Source of the DNA: Candidatus Dormiibacterota bacterium
GTDB lineage: Bacteria > Chloroflexota > Dormibacteria > Aeolococcales > Aeolococcaceae
Length of the DNA stretch: 64,000 nucleotides
Assembly: GCA_019245575.1 (NCBI GenBank)
Contig: JAFARE010000002.1
Location: 21,706 to 85,705, forward strand
Direction of reading: 5' to 3'
The notes below the pieces were generated by a model, which saw nothing but the letters and a program-made list of their open reading frames with translations, made no database searches and was not told where the DNA came from. Shown in pieces: positions 17,097-24,735 of this stretch. The translations under genes were made by a program, and so were the position numbers. Each line of letters opens with the position of its first letter. Within the stretch, counting starts at the first letter, position 1.

Positions 17097-17826
17097 GAGC
17101 CGTCACCCTGATCGTGCCGAAGGCCTCCGGCTGATCCACCGCTGCCTCGCCCAGCCGGAGCAGCTCCAGCAGGGCGAGGAAGCATGCGACCGCCTCGAGG
17201 CGGTTGGTCATGCCGCGGAAGAGGTCCTCGAAGTCCAGCGGGCCCGCGGCGAGGCGCCGGCGGAGCTCGTCGGCCTTCTCCTCCACCGAGAAGGTCACGG
17301 CGCCGACGGGCAGGGGCTCGGCCTCGGCGAGGCGCTCCAGCACGGCACGGAAGGCGGCCGCCAGACGCTCCGGCGGGATCCGCATGCTCTCCACCGGGAT
17401 GACCTCGGGCGCGACCATGCCCAGGAAGCTGCGCGCGCCCTCGTCCGACGCCTCGGAGAGCAGCGCCTCGGCGGCCGCCTTGAAGAGGCGGTACTCCGCC
17501 AGGCGCTGCCCGACGTCGGCGCCCTGGCTCTCCTCCTCCGCCTCGAGCGTCGCCGAGGGGTCCGGCAGCACGGCGCCGGCCTTGAGCGAGACGAGCCGGG
17601 CCACCAGGGTGAGGAAATCGGCGACGTCGCCCATCTCGGGACGGGGCGGCGGCCCCTCCATGCGCCGCTTGAACGCCTCCGTGATCGCGCTGACGGACAC
17701 GCCGGTCAGGTCGATCTCGCCCCGCTGGGCGGCGCGCACAAGATCCTCGAGCGAGCCGCTGAATCCGGTCACCTCGACGGGGAACCGGACGTCCGTCGTC
17801 GCCGGCGCGTCTTCCTGGGTTTCCAC
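17089..17826 (-). CDS. scpA: Segregation and condensation protein A
   Basis: The 245-residue kleisin subunit of the SMC condensin complex. The N-terminal SMC-neck-binding domain shows FSGSLEDLVRAAQRGEIDLTGVSV and VADFLTLVARLVSLKAGAVLP. The C-terminal winged helix contains VACFLALLELLRLGEAAVDQ. The usual length is 240-260 residues. GTG 17826 starts 2 bases after the recN stop. A TACGAT hexamer 6 bases before it could give an internal leaderless promoter within the operon. Confidence 0.93.
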   Translation of the reverse strand: METQEDAPATTDVRFPVEVTGFSGSLEDLVRAAQRGEIDLTGVSVSAITEAFKRRMEGPPPRPEMGDVADFLTLVARLVSLKAGAVLPDPSATLEAEEESQGADVGQRLAEYRLFKAAAEALLSEASDEGARSFLGMVAPEVIPVESMRIPPERLAAAFRAVLERLAEAEPLPVGAVTFSVEEKADELRRRLAAGPLDFEDLFRGMTNRLEAVACFLALLELLRLGEAAVDQPEAFGTIRVTARG

Positions 17827-17828
17827 GC

Positions 17829-19562
17829 CTACATCGTACGAACGGCCAGGGCGGTTGCAGCGCCACCCGTCCCGCCCTCGGCCAGCAGCTCGTCGGCGCG
17901 ACGCAGCGCCGCGGCCGTCTGGCGGCCCGACATGAGCCGGGCGATCTCGGCCAGCCGGGCGTCGTCGCTCACCGGCGCCACCTCCGCCCGTGCGCCGCCC
18001 GGCGCGTCGCGCTTCGACACGACCAGGTGGGTGCGGGCGCGGGCGGCGATCTCCGGGCGGTGGGTCACGGCCAGCACCTGGCGCCCCGCGCCGATGGCGG
18101 CCAGGAGGTCCCCCACCCGCGCCGCGGTCTCGCCACCCAGGCCGCCGTCCACCTCATCGAGCACGAGGAGTGGCGCGCCGGCCTCCTGCACCGATGCCGA
18201 GAGCGCAAGGGCGAGGCGGGACAGCTCGCCGCCCGACGGTCCCCGGTCCAGGGCCACCGGGACCATGTCCCGGTTGGTGACCAGGCGGAACTCGACGTCG
18301 TCAGCGCCGTGCTCGGCGCAGCGAACGGCCCGCCCGTCACCGAGGTCGAGACCGCCGGGGTCGAGAGACCGGCTCAGGACGATGCGGAACCGGGCGTGGG
18401 GCAGCGCCAGCTCACGCAGCTGCGCGGTGACCTCCCGCTCCAGCCGCCGCGCCGTGGTGGCGCGCAGCCGGCTGAGCTCCGCCGCCGCTTCCGCCGCCTC
18501 CCGCCGCACAGCGGCGCAATCCGCCTCATGACGCGCCACCAGGTCGTCGCCGCCGTCGGCCGCAGCCACCAGCGCCTCGGCCTGCTCCAGTTCGGCGATC
18601 GCCTCCTCGATGGACCCGTGGCGGCGAGCCACGCGGGCGAGCGCGTCGAGGCGTTCCTCCACCCCAGCCAGCCGCTCCTGGTCCACCACCACGGTGCCGC
18701 CGTAGCGACGCGCGTCCAGGGCCAGCTCGCGCAGGCGCTCGACGAGGTCGGCTGCCGTATCCGCGATCTCCGCCAGCGGCGGGTCGAACGCGGCCATGGT
18801 TGCCGCGCTGATGGCGCTTCCGGCCAGCCGGTCGGCGGCGCCCGAATCCTCCTCCCCGGCCGCTTCCGCGATGGCCTCCGCCGCGGCGGCCAGCTTCGCC
18901 GCGCTGGCGAGGCGCACCCGCTCCGCCTCCAACCCGGGAACCTCGCCCGATCGCAGCTCGAGCGGCCTGAGCTCGGCCACCAGGTCGCGCGCCCGCTGCA
19001 CCTGGGCGCGGCCGGCGCTGGCAGCCCGCCGCGCCGCCTCCAGCGCGGCCTCGGCGTCACGCCAGTGGTGCACGGCCGCCTCGGTGCGCGCGCGAGGCGC
19101 GCGCCCCGCCCCGCCACCTGCCACGTCGAGCAGGTCACGCTGCCACGAGGCTCGCAGCAGGCGCTGGCTCGCGCCCTGCAGGGTGACATCCGCCAGCCCG
19201 TCGCCGAGCTCGCGCAGCGTGCTGAGGGAGACGAGCGCGCCGTTCACGCGGCAGGAGCCGCGGCCACCGGGCACGACCTCGCGCGTGAGCGTGAGGAGGT
19301 CGTCGTCCGGGATCCCCAGCTCTGCCAGCCGCTCACGAACGTCGGCTGGCACCGGGTCGAAGACGGCGGTGACGCGCGCTGCGGATGCTCCCGGCCGCAC
19401 CGAGCCGGGATCGGCGCGGCCGCCGAGGGCGGCCCGCAGCGCGGTGACGCACACGGACTTGCCCGCCCCGGTCTCCCCGGTGAGCGCGGTGAAGCCATCT
19501 CCCGGCTCCAGCCTCGCAGCGGCGATCACCGCCAGGCCCTCGACGCGGAGCTCACGAAGCAT
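17829..19562 (-). CDS. recN: DNA repair protein RecN
   Basis: A 577-residue SMC-like ATPase acting early in double-strand-break repair. The N-terminal Walker A is ALTGETGAGKSVCVTALR. A long coiled-coil centre rich in Ala, Glu and Arg spans ~150-390. The C-terminal ABC signature is LDRGPSGGELSRLALAL, with Walker B LLVLDEVDGGLGG and a final H-loop QVLAVTHRPEIAA. Length is normal. A GGAG site lies 7 bases before ATG 19562, which overlaps nadK by 11 bases. Confidence 0.95.
   Translation of the reverse strand: MLRELRVEGLAVIAAARLEPGDGFTALTGETGAGKSVCVTALRAALGGRADPGSVRPGASAARVTAVFDPVPADVRERLAELGIPDDDLLTLTREVVPGGRGSCRVNGALVSLSTLRELGDGLADVTLQGASQRLLRASWQRDLLDVAGGGAGRAPRARTEAAVHHWRDAEAALEAARRAASAGRAQVQRARDLVAELRPLELRSGEVPGLEAERVRLASAAKLAAAAEAIAEAAGEEDSGAADRLAGSAISAATMAAFDPPLAEIADTAADLVERLRELALDARRYGGTVVVDQERLAGVEERLDALARVARRHGSIEEAIAELEQAEALVAAADGGDDLVARHEADCAAVRREAAEAAAELSRLRATTARRLEREVTAQLRELALPHARFRIVLSRSLDPGGLDLGDGRAVRCAEHGADDVEFRLVTNRDMVPVALDRGPSGGELSRLALALSASVQEAGAPLLVLDEVDGGLGGETAARVGDLLAAIGAGRQVLAVTHRPEIAARARTHLVVSKRDAPGGARAEVAPVSDDARLAEIARLMSGRQTAAALRRADELLAEGGTGGAATALAVRTM
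17833..17838 (-). promoter_or_regulatory. Possible internal -10 element before scpA
   Basis: TACGAT overlapping the end of recN, with 6 bases to the scpA GTG. The spacing matches other putative leaderless starts, but the site lies in coding sequence and may be chance. Confidence 0.3.
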
Positions 19563-20454
19563 CGCGCGACTCCGTCACGCTTCGGCGCTCGAGGCGCGTT
19601 TCAGACACTGGTGGCATCAACTCGATGTCCTTGTGGGGCACGCCGAAGCGGAACTTCTCGCGCAGCCGGGCTTGAAATGACGGCGAGTGCGCGAAGCGCA
19701 CGACCTCCAGCTCGGGACCGGGGCGCACGGTGATGTCGCCGCCGTCGGCAAGCTGCGCGATGGAGTGTCCGTCGGTCGCGACGAACACCTCCCCCCGCTC
19801 GACGGTCACCCGCACCACGACCGCGTCCGGCACGACCACCGGGCGGCTGATCACGGCGTGCGGCGCCAAGGGAACGACACAGAGCACGTGGAGCCGCGGA
19901 TCGATGGGCGGGCCGCCCGCGCTCAGCGCATACGCCGTGGACCCCGTGGCCGTGGCCACCACGACGCCGTCGGCGTCGAACACGCCGAGGAGCTCCTCGT
20001 CCACGTCGACGCGAAGCCGGGCCACGCTCACACCGCGGGCGCGGACGACGACCTCATTGAGCGCGAGCGCTGAAGCGTCGCCCGCCGGGTCGGACGCGCG
20101 CACATCCACCAGCGAGCGCCGCTGGGTGCGGAAGTCGCCGGCGTGGAAGCTGGAGATCGCGTCGGCAAGGTCGTCGACCTCGATGTCATTGAGGAACCCG
20201 AGGCGTCCGCGGTTCACCCCGATCACCGGGATGCCTCGCGGGGCGGCGAGCCGCGCGCCGTAGAGGAAGGTGCCGTCGCCGCCGACGGTGACCAGGAGCG
20301 CCGCGCTGTCGCCGTTGTCCGCGATGCTCTCCTCGGGGCGTTCCAGCGCCGTCCAGACGCCGTACCCGCAGGACTGTGCGCGCGCCACCGCCGCCTCGAT
20401 CACCCGCTGCTCACCCGGGTGCAGCAGGAAGCCGATGCTGCGCTGCTCGGTCAC
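19552..20454 (-). CDS. nadK: NAD kinase
   Basis: Phosphorylates NAD to NADP in the cytoplasm. The family signature VTVGGDGTFLYGAR (GGDGT) is followed by GVNRGRLGFLNDI, ALNEVVV and VVATATGSTAYALSAGGP. About 300 residues. GTG 20454 overlaps the tlyA stop (GTGA) and has GAGGGGAG upstream; an in-frame GTG/ATG further out lies within tlyA. The tlyA-nadK-recN order is widespread in actinobacteria and Firmicutes. Confidence 0.95.
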   Translation of the reverse strand: MTEQRSIGFLLHPGEQRVIEAAVARAQSCGYGVWTALERPEESIADNGDSAALLVTVGGDGTFLYGARLAAPRGIPVIGVNRGRLGFLNDIEVDDLADAISSFHAGDFRTQRRSLVDVRASDPAGDASALALNEVVVRARGVSVARLRVDVDEELLGVFDADGVVVATATGSTAYALSAGGPPIDPRLHVLCVVPLAPHAVISRPVVVPDAVVVRVTVERGEVFVATDGHSIAQLADGGDITVRPGPELEVVRFAHSPSFQARLREKFRFGVPHKDIELMPPVSETRLERRSVTESRDAS

Positions 20455-21227
20455 GCGCTCCCCTCGTGCGGCAGCACCAGGTGCGCCATCCACTCCTGAT
20501 TGCCCTTCGAGCCGCGCAGCGCGGCAGGCACGGGCGGCCGGGGTGCCTCGGCGCCGAGCTCCTCGCGCGCCCAGGCCAGGAAGCCGTCCAGACTCTGCCG
20601 GGTCAGCGCCTCGTCACGCACCAGCCCGCCGCGGCCGACCGCGTCTCGGCCCAGCTCGAACTGGGGCTTGAAGAGGGCGATGACATCCGCGGGCCGTGCT
20701 GACAGCCGGGCCATCGCCGGCAGCACCAGGCGCAGCGAGATGAAGGAGACGTCGAGCGTTATGAGTGACGGTGCCGGGCCGGGCAGGCTGCGCAGGTGGC
20801 GCGCATTGGTCTCGTCCATCACCACGACCTTGGGGTCGCGCGCGAGGCGTGACAGGAGCAGGCCCCTGCCCACGTCGACGGCGTACACGCGGGCGACGCC
20901 GCGCGCCAGGAGCACGTCGGTGAACCCGCCGGTGGACGCGCCGGCGTCGAGCGCGACCCGGCCGGCGCAGGCGACGTCGAATGCGTCGAGCGCGGCGGAC
21001 AGCTTCACCCCGCCGCGGCTCGCCCAGGGGTGGTCGCGACCCAGCACGCGCACCGCCGAAGCGGTTCCCACGCGGTGCGCGGCGCTGCCCGCGCGAGCGC
21101 CGTCGACCTCCACAAGGCCGGCCGCGATCAGCGCCTGCGCCCGCTCCCGGCTGGGCGCGAGGTCACGCGCCACCAGCTCGGCATCGAGCCGCCGCGACCC
21201 GGGGCGCAGCGTCGTCACGTTCGCCAT
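20451..21227 (-). CDS. tlyA: TlyA-family rRNA 2'-O-methyltransferase
   Basis: A 258-residue enzyme that methylates rRNA ribose; in mycobacteria the homologue modifies 16S C1409 and 23S C1920 and confers capreomycin sensitivity. An N-terminal S4 RNA-binding domain (RLDAELVARDLAPSRERAQALIAAG) precedes a FtsJ-like Rossmann domain with VALDAGASTGGFTDVLL and a LDVSFISLRLVLP segment. GRGGLVRDEAL lies near the C-terminus. ATG 21227 has no Shine-Dalgarno. A 16-base palindrome sits directly upstream and could be an operator. Confidence 0.94.
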   Translation of the reverse strand: MANVTTLRPGSRRLDAELVARDLAPSRERAQALIAAGLVEVDGARAGSAAHRVGTASAVRVLGRDHPWASRGGVKLSAALDAFDVACAGRVALDAGASTGGFTDVLLARGVARVYAVDVGRGLLLSRLARDPKVVVMDETNARHLRSLPGPAPSLITLDVSFISLRLVLPAMARLSARPADVIALFKPQFELGRDAVGRGGLVRDEALTRQSLDGFLAWAREELGAEAPRPPVPAALRGSKGNQEWMAHLVLPHEGSA

Positions 21228-21229
21228 AT

Positions 21230-21245
21230 TACACAGACTTGTGTA
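21230..21245. promoter_or_regulatory. Short palindrome upstream of tlyA (possible operator)
   Basis: TACACA-GACT-TGTGTA, a perfect 6-base inverted repeat with a 4-base spacer. It lies 2 bases upstream of the tlyA ATG in the 27-base gap after xseB. This gap is one of the few AT-richer spots in the run. Confidence 0.4.
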
Positions 21246-21254
21246 TGTCCCGGC

Positions 21255-21617
21255 TCAAAAAGGAACGTCGTCGGGATCGACCTGGCGCGCTCGCGGCCGG
21301 GCCGCGCGGCCGGCGTCCGGGGCGAACAGGCCCCCCTCGGCGGGCGCCGGTTCGCCGATCTGCAGCGGGGCTTCGCGCACAGACCCGTCGCCGCCGACCA
21401 CCAGAGCGTTGACGCGCCGCTCGGTCCGGTCCAGCAGCGCTTCGCAGTGCCGGGCCAGTGCAGCGCCGCGCTCGTAGGCGGCGATGGCGTCGTCCAGCGC
21501 GATGCTGCCCGCCTCGAGGCGCTCGATGAGCGAGTCGAGCTCGGCCACGGCCGCCTCGAACGACATGGTCTCGACCTCAGGCTGCTGCATGAGGATCGCT
21601 GCGCGCACGGCGCTCAT
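21255..21617 (-). CDS. xseB: Exodeoxyribonuclease VII small subunit with SSB-like C-terminal tail
   Basis: A 120-residue partner of XseA in the ssDNA exonuclease ExoVII. The core (SFEAAVAELDSLIERLEAGS, then LDDAIAAYERGAALARHCEALL) is the normal helical hairpin of ~60 residues. It is extended by a ~45-residue tail that is Pro/Ala/Arg-rich and ends in VDPDDVPF. That ending resembles the acidic-hydrophobic tip of single-strand binding protein (DDDIPF-type), which recruits repair enzymes. It overlaps xseA by four bases (ATGA). Confidence 0.92.
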   Translation of the reverse strand: MSAVRAAILMQQPEVETMSFEAAVAELDSLIERLEAGSIALDDAIAAYERGAALARHCEALLDRTERRVNALVVGGDGSVREAPLQIGEPAPAEGGLFAPDAGRAARPRARQVDPDDVPF

Positions 21618-22915
21618 CGTACATCCGTTCGCTCCTCTGCGGGGACAGCCGGCTCTGCGCTGTCCACCACGCTCCCCACGGCGCCGCGATGCAGCAGGGT
21701 GCGGATCCGCGCTCCCGCAGCGGTCGCCGCGGCGTCGGTCAGCACCCGGCCCGATGCGTCGAGGGTGATCGAGTACCCACGCTCGAGCGTGCGCAGGGGC
21801 GACAGCGCGTCGAGCTTGGCACGGCGCGTCGCCAGCGTCGCGCGCCGCGATTCGGTGATGCGCCCACGGACAGCCGGCAGGCGGCCACCGAGCACATCGA
21901 GGCGCCGCCGCTGCGCGGCCAGCTCGAGCAGGAGCCCCTGCCGGAGGCGCGCCCCGCGGCGGTCGATCTCCTGGCGTAGCCCGGCGATGCGCGCCGCCGG
22001 CGACATCCGCGAGAGACGCGCCCGGCGCAGTTCGACCGTCGTGCGGCGCCGCTCGAGCAGCTGCTGCACGCCCTGGCTCATGCGCAGGGAGCGCGAGGCG
22101 ACGCCCCGGCGGAGCTCCGCCACGCTGGGCACGACGAGCTCGGCCGCCGCTGACGGCGTGGCGGCGCGGCGGTCGGCGGCGAGGTCGGCGACCGTGGTGT
22201 CGGTCTCATGGCCGATGCCGCTCACGACCGGCAGCGGCGCGGCGCGGATGGCACGGGCCACGACCTCGCTGTTGAACGGCATCAGGTCCTCGATGCTGCC
22301 GCCGCCGCGCACCAGGAGGATGACGTCGGCGCCGCGCACCGCCGCCGCGCGGCGCAGCGCTGTGGCGATGGTCTCGGCAGCACCGTCACCCTGGACCGTC
22401 GCGGGAGACAGCACGAGGTCGATGCCGGGCGCGCGCCGCGTCATCACGGTGTGCACGTCACGTAGCGCCGCGCCCGTGCGCGAGGTCACGACGACCACCC
22501 GCCGGGGCAGCAGCGGCAGCCGGCGCTTTCTGCTCGCCTCGAAGAGCCCCTCCGCGGCCAGCTTGCGCTTCAGCTGCTCCACCGCCAGCGCCAGCGCGCC
22601 CACGCCACTGGGCTCCATGCGGTCGACGTTGATCTGGTAGCGGCCCTGCTGCTCGTACACCTGCACAGAGCCGTGCACGATGACCGTCATGCCGTTCTCC
22701 GGACGGAAGGGGACGCGCTGCGCCTGCGCGCGAAAGCACACGCAGCTGATGGCGGTGCGGTCGTCCTTCAATGTGAAGTACAGGTGGCCGGCAACCACCG
22801 AGTGCATGTTGCTGAGCTCGCCCTCGACGAGGACGTCCTCGAGCTCGGGCCGGGCCGCGAGCGTGTCACGCACGAGCCCCGTGATCTCACTCACGCTGAA
22901 CGCGCGTGGGGTCAT
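21614..22915 (-). CDS. xseA: Exodeoxyribonuclease VII large subunit
   Basis: The 433-residue catalytic subunit of ExoVII, which degrades single-stranded DNA to acid-soluble oligonucleotides. The N-terminal OB-fold contains VLVEGELSNMH and GHLYFTLKDDRTAISCVCFR. The catalytic domain has VVVVTSRTGAALRDV, LVRGGGSIEDLMPFNSE and SGIGHETDTTVADLAADRRAATPSAAAE. A coiled-coil region and the C-terminal LERGYSITLD follow. Length is near the family norm. It sits between nusB and xseB with four-base overlaps on both sides. Confidence 0.95.
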   Translation of the reverse strand: MTPRAFSVSEITGLVRDTLAARPELEDVLVEGELSNMHSVVAGHLYFTLKDDRTAISCVCFRAQAQRVPFRPENGMTVIVHGSVQVYEQQGRYQINVDRMEPSGVGALALAVEQLKRKLAAEGLFEASRKRRLPLLPRRVVVVTSRTGAALRDVHTVMTRRAPGIDLVLSPATVQGDGAAETIATALRRAAAVRGADVILLVRGGGSIEDLMPFNSEVVARAIRAAPLPVVSGIGHETDTTVADLAADRRAATPSAAAELVVPSVAELRRGVASRSLRMSQGVQQLLERRRTTVELRRARLSRMSPAARIAGLRQEIDRRGARLRQGLLLELAAQRRRLDVLGGRLPAVRGRITESRRATLATRRAKLDALSPLRTLERGYSITLDASGRVLTDAAATAAGARIRTLLHRGAVGSVVDSAEPAVPAEERTDVR

Positions 22916-23337
22916 GGCCGCCGCCGTGCCACCTCTCCGAGCACGCCGTTGATGAACTGCGCGGCCTCGTCGCCGGCATACGCCTTGGCCAGCTCGACGG
23001 ACTCGTCGATCACCACGGCGAGTGGAGTCTCCAGCTCGTACAGGAGCTCGTACGAGCCCATGCGCAGGAGCGCGCGCTCGACCTTGCCCAGGTCCACCAG
23101 CGCCCAGTTCACCGATGCCGCCGCGATGGCGGTGTCGACGTCGTCTGCGTGGGTGAGACAGCCGTTGACGATCTCACGGGCGAACGCGCTCACATCGGGC
23201 GTGGCGCCGAGGTCCTCACCCTGGTACTGCAGCGCCCAGTCGGCGTTCTTCTGCGTGCCCTCGACCTCGAACAGCACCCGCAGCGCGAGCTCGCGGCCGC
23301 GCCGGCGTCGGCCGACCGGCCGGCTCGCGGTGGTCAC
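22912..23337 (-). CDS. nusB: Transcription antitermination factor NusB
   Basis: A 141-residue all-helical RNA-binding protein that acts with NusE (S10) in rRNA antitermination. It has RRRGRELALRVLFEVEGT at the N-terminus, AREIVNGCLTHADDVDTAI, then LRMGSYELLYELETPLAVVIDESVELAKAY (split across two helices) and FINGVLGEVAR at the end. Length is normal. The asp23-nusB-xseA order with four-base overlaps supports the call. Confidence 0.94.
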   Translation of the reverse strand: MTTASRPVGRRRRGRELALRVLFEVEGTQKNADWALQYQGEDLGATPDVSAFAREIVNGCLTHADDVDTAIAAASVNWALVDLGKVERALLRMGSYELLYELETPLAVVIDESVELAKAYAGDEAAQFINGVLGEVARRRP

Positions 23338-23720
23338 GTGAAGACGATCTCGCTGACGAAGACGTTCACCTCGGAAGCGCGCAGGTCGAGCATCCGGTCG
23401 ATGGCGTCCGCCACGCGCCGCTGCACCTCGGCGCCCACGGCAGGCACGTTGCCGCCAGCCTCCATCGCAATCCAGAGGTCGATGCGCAGCGAGTCGTCGT
23501 GCAGCTCGACGCGCACGCCGCGCGACGACGGCTGCCGGCGCACACGGTCGATGGGAATCGTGGCGCCCGGGTGGTACAGCGCGTGCACGTCCTTCACCTG
23601 CAGCGCCGCCAGCGCGGCGATGTGCGCCACCACCTCGTTGGCGACCCGCGTGGTGCCAAGCGGAGCGCGACCGCCGCCACCGTCGCCGAGCTGCAGTGGC
23701 GGCCGCGTTGCTGTGTCCAT
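23334..23720 (-). CDS. Asp23/Gls24 family envelope stress response protein
   Basis: A 128-residue member of the Asp23 (alkaline shock/Gls24) family, common next to nusB in Gram-positives (YqhY-type). It has RVANEVVAHIAALAALQVKDV at the N-terminus, then a central RVRRQPSSRGVRVEL strand, NVPAVGAEVQRRVADAIDRML and a final EVNVFVSEIVF. The paralogue YqhY in B. subtilis affects acetyl-CoA carboxylase. It shares one base with the efp stop (TGATG) and overlaps nusB by four. Confidence 0.88.
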   Translation of the reverse strand: MDTATRPPLQLGDGGGGRAPLGTTRVANEVVAHIAALAALQVKDVHALYHPGATIPIDRVRRQPSSRGVRVELHDDSLRIDLWIAMEAGGNVPAVGAEVQRRVADAIDRMLDLRASEVNVFVSEIVFT

Positions 23721-24277
23721 CAGGCGCGCTCGATGTAGCGCCCGCTGCGCGTGTCCACCCGCACGCGGTCGCCCTGGTTGACGAAGAGCGGCACGTCGAC
23801 CGTCAGACCCGTTTCCAGCGTTGCCGGTTTGAAGGCGGCGTTGGCCGTGTCGCCCTTGAAGCCGGGCTCTGTCTGCGTGACCTCGAGCTCCACGGCGGTG
23901 GGCAGCTCGACGCCGAGCACGCGCGTGTCGTAGCGGAGCAGCACCAGCGACGCGTTCTCCGTGAGGTATCCCCTGGCATCACCCAGCAGGTCCGGGCTGA
24001 GCGGAAACTGGTCGTACGTGGTCGAGTCCATGACGACGTAATTCTCGCCGTCGCGATACAGGTACTGGGCCTCGCTTCGCTCGATGCGCGCCCGGCCGAA
24101 CTTCTCCTCGGGACGGAACGTCTCCTCGGTGACGGCGCCCGTGGTCACGTTCTTGAGCTTGGCGCGGACGAACGCGGTGCCGCGGCCCTGCTTGACATGG
24201 GCGAAGTCCACGACCTGCAGCAGGTCGCCGCCGCGTTCGACGGTGTTCCCCGGGCGCAGGTCACCTGCGTTGATCAC
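23720..24277 (-). CDS. efp: Elongation factor P (arginine-type tip)
   Basis: A 185-residue, three-domain tRNA-mimic that relieves ribosome stalling at polyproline stretches. It begins VINAGDLRPGNTVERGGDLL, has the KOW-like strand KLKNVTTGAVTEETFRPEEKF, and ends with GLTVDVPLFVNQGDRVRVDTRSGRY. The tip loop reads VKQGRGTAF, so the residue at the E. coli Lys34 position (here R32) is Arg rather than Lys. GTG 24277 overlaps the aroQ stop (GTGA). The aroQ-efp-nusB arrangement is typical of Firmicutes and actinobacteria. Confidence 0.95.
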   Translation of the reverse strand: MINAGDLRPGNTVERGGDLLQVVDFAHVKQGRGTAFVRAKLKNVTTGAVTEETFRPEEKFGRARIERSEAQYLYRDGENYVVMDSTTYDQFPLSPDLLGDARGYLTENASLVLLRYDTRVLGVELPTAVELEVTQTEPGFKGDTANAAFKPATLETGLTVDVPLFVNQGDRVRVDTRSGRYIERA

Positions 24278-24735
24278 GCCTCGTCCTCTAGCACACTCAC
24301 ACCGGTCAGGATACGGGCCAGGGCGTCGAGGGCGAGGACGTAGCCCCACGCGCCCAGCCCGGAGACCGTCGCCGTGGCCGCTTCGGCGCACAGGGACACG
24401 CGGCGATACGGCTCGCGCGCGTGGATGTTGCTGAGGTGCACCTCGATGACCGGGTGGCCGAAGGAACGCACGGCGTCGGCGAGCACCACGCTCGTGTGCG
24501 CCAGGCCGCCGGGGTTGATCACGCAGCCGTAGGCCTGCGCGCGCTCCGCCTCGAGGATGTCGACCAGCTCGCCCTCGTGGTTGCTCTGCGCGGTGCGGAG
24601 CTCGAGCCCCAGGCCCCCGGCCCGGCGCTGCATCACAGCTTCGATCTCCGCCAGCGTCGTGGTGCCATACACCTCGGGCTCGCGCTGGCCCAGGGTTCCT
24701 AGGTTGGGGCCGTTGAGCAGCAGCACGCGGCTCAC
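24274..24735 (-). CDS. aroQ: 3-dehydroquinate dehydratase, type II
   Basis: A 153-residue dodecameric enzyme catalysing the third shikimate-pathway step. The N-terminus VLLLNGPNLGTLGQREPEVYG carries the catalytic-loop Arg and Tyr. QSNHEGELVDILEAE, VINPGGLAHTSVVLADAV and EVHLSNIHAREPYR follow in order. Length is typical. It is part of aroC-aroKB-aroQ with four-base overlaps. Confidence 0.96.
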   Translation of the reverse strand: MSRVLLLNGPNLGTLGQREPEVYGTTTLAEIEAVMQRRAGGLGLELRTAQSNHEGELVDILEAERAQAYGCVINPGGLAHTSVVLADAVRSFGHPVIEVHLSNIHAREPYRRVSLCAEAATATVSGLGAWGYVLALDALARILTGVSVLEDEA

